DNA of 5,455 nucleotides. Source: Desulfobacterales bacterium (lineage in GTDB: Bacteria > Desulfobacterota > Desulfobacteria > Desulfobacterales > Desulfosalsimonadaceae). This document shows positions 5,202-5,455 of this stretch, piece after piece. The notes under the pieces are model-generated. The model had not been told where the DNA came from. It did not search any database and saw nothing but the letters and a program-made list of their open reading frames with translations. Made by a program: the position numbers and the translations under genes. The first letter of the stretch is position 1, and every line of letters begins with the position of its first letter. The stretch lies in NCBI GenBank assembly GCA_007127175.1, contig SKZX01000120.1, forward strand, positions 1-5,455. Direction: 5' to 3'.

Positions 5202-5455
5202 ATGAATCCGAAAATTTTAATTGTTGATGACGACGACTCGATACGGGACACCGTGTCCGAATACCTTGCGATTACCAACTACCCGTCGGATACCGCAAGG
5301 AATGCAGAGGATGCCATGCGGCTGCTCTCCGAAAAAAAATACGACGTGGTCATCACGGATATCGTCATGAACGGCATGGACGGGCTGCAGCTTACCGAAC
5401 ACATAAAATCCGCCTGTGACGCGTCAGTGATGATCGTTACAGGCTACATGCGAGA
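5202..5455 (+). CDS. response regulator receiver domain protein, 3' part outside the window
   Basis: This is the start of a two-component response regulator, which is phosphorylated by a sensor kinase on an aspartate to switch its output. The 84 visible residues form most of a CheY-like receiver domain. The first strand ILIVDDDDSIR (5-15) supplies the acidic pocket D9/D10. YDVVITDIVMNGMDGLQL (47-64) carries the phosphoacceptor D53. VMIVTGYM (76-83) carries the conserved switch threonine T80. The reading frame is open to the window edge, so the output domain is unknown; it could be NtrC-like, HD-GYP or receiver only. The ATG at 5202 gives the expected family N-terminus, although no clear Shine-Dalgarno precedes it. 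The gene diverges from lepA across a 395-bp gap that includes the repeat copy B. Confidence 0.93.
   Translation, partial: MNPKILIVDDDDSIRDTVSEYLAITNYPSDTARNAEDAMRLLSEKKYDVVITDIVMNGMDGLQLTEHIKSACDASVMIVTGYMR

Overview
The window looks like ordinary chromosome from an anaerobic, selenocysteine-using bacterium, most likely a sulfate reducer of the Desulfobacterota (Desulfobacterales-like). That assignment is inference. It rests on a HesB/IscA-type selenoprotein of a kind I associate with deltaproteobacteria, on bacterial-type LepA, Ndk, HU and prepilin peptidase, and on a 126-bp imperfectly palindromic intergenic repeat of a style I recall from Desulfobacterales genomes. No database search was possible.

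Layout from left to right. A first copy of the 126-bp repeat (5-130) is followed by an AT-rich promoter-like stretch and a leader with several successive hairpins. Next is pilD on the + strand (319-1098), a bifunctional prepilin peptidase/methyltransferase. A 424-bp intergenic region holds a plausible promoter and a dyad-rich leader, then a small HU-type DNA-binding protein gene (+, 1523-1792, GTG start with a strong Shine-Dalgarno). A long bidirectional terminator hairpin (1832-1902) separates HU from a convergent gene that a standard ORF caller would miss or truncate. This is a 106-residue HesB/IscA-like protein on the - strand (2258-1938), with an in-frame TGA at codon 33, exactly where the family has its first iron-sulfur cysteine. 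A hairpin at the right distance downstream could serve as SECIS element, so I read it as a selenoprotein. After a 331-bp divergent intergenic region comes ndk (+, 2590-3006), whose stop lies 3 bp from the stop of the convergent lepA (-, 4806-3010, elongation factor 4). The second copy of the repeat (4850-4975) sits just upstream of lepA. The window ends in the receiver domain of a response regulator (+, from 5202, cut by the window edge).

The genes do not form one operon. pilD, HU and ndk are separate + strand units, the selenoprotein and lepA are separate - strand units, and the response regulator diverges from lepA. Functionally they are housekeeping: pilus/type II secretion maturation, nucleoid structure, Fe-S or redox chemistry, nucleotide pools, translation and signalling. 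The most informative observation is the recoded TGA. The same gene uses TGA again as its real stop, and pilD and lepA also stop at TGA, so recoding here must depend on context.
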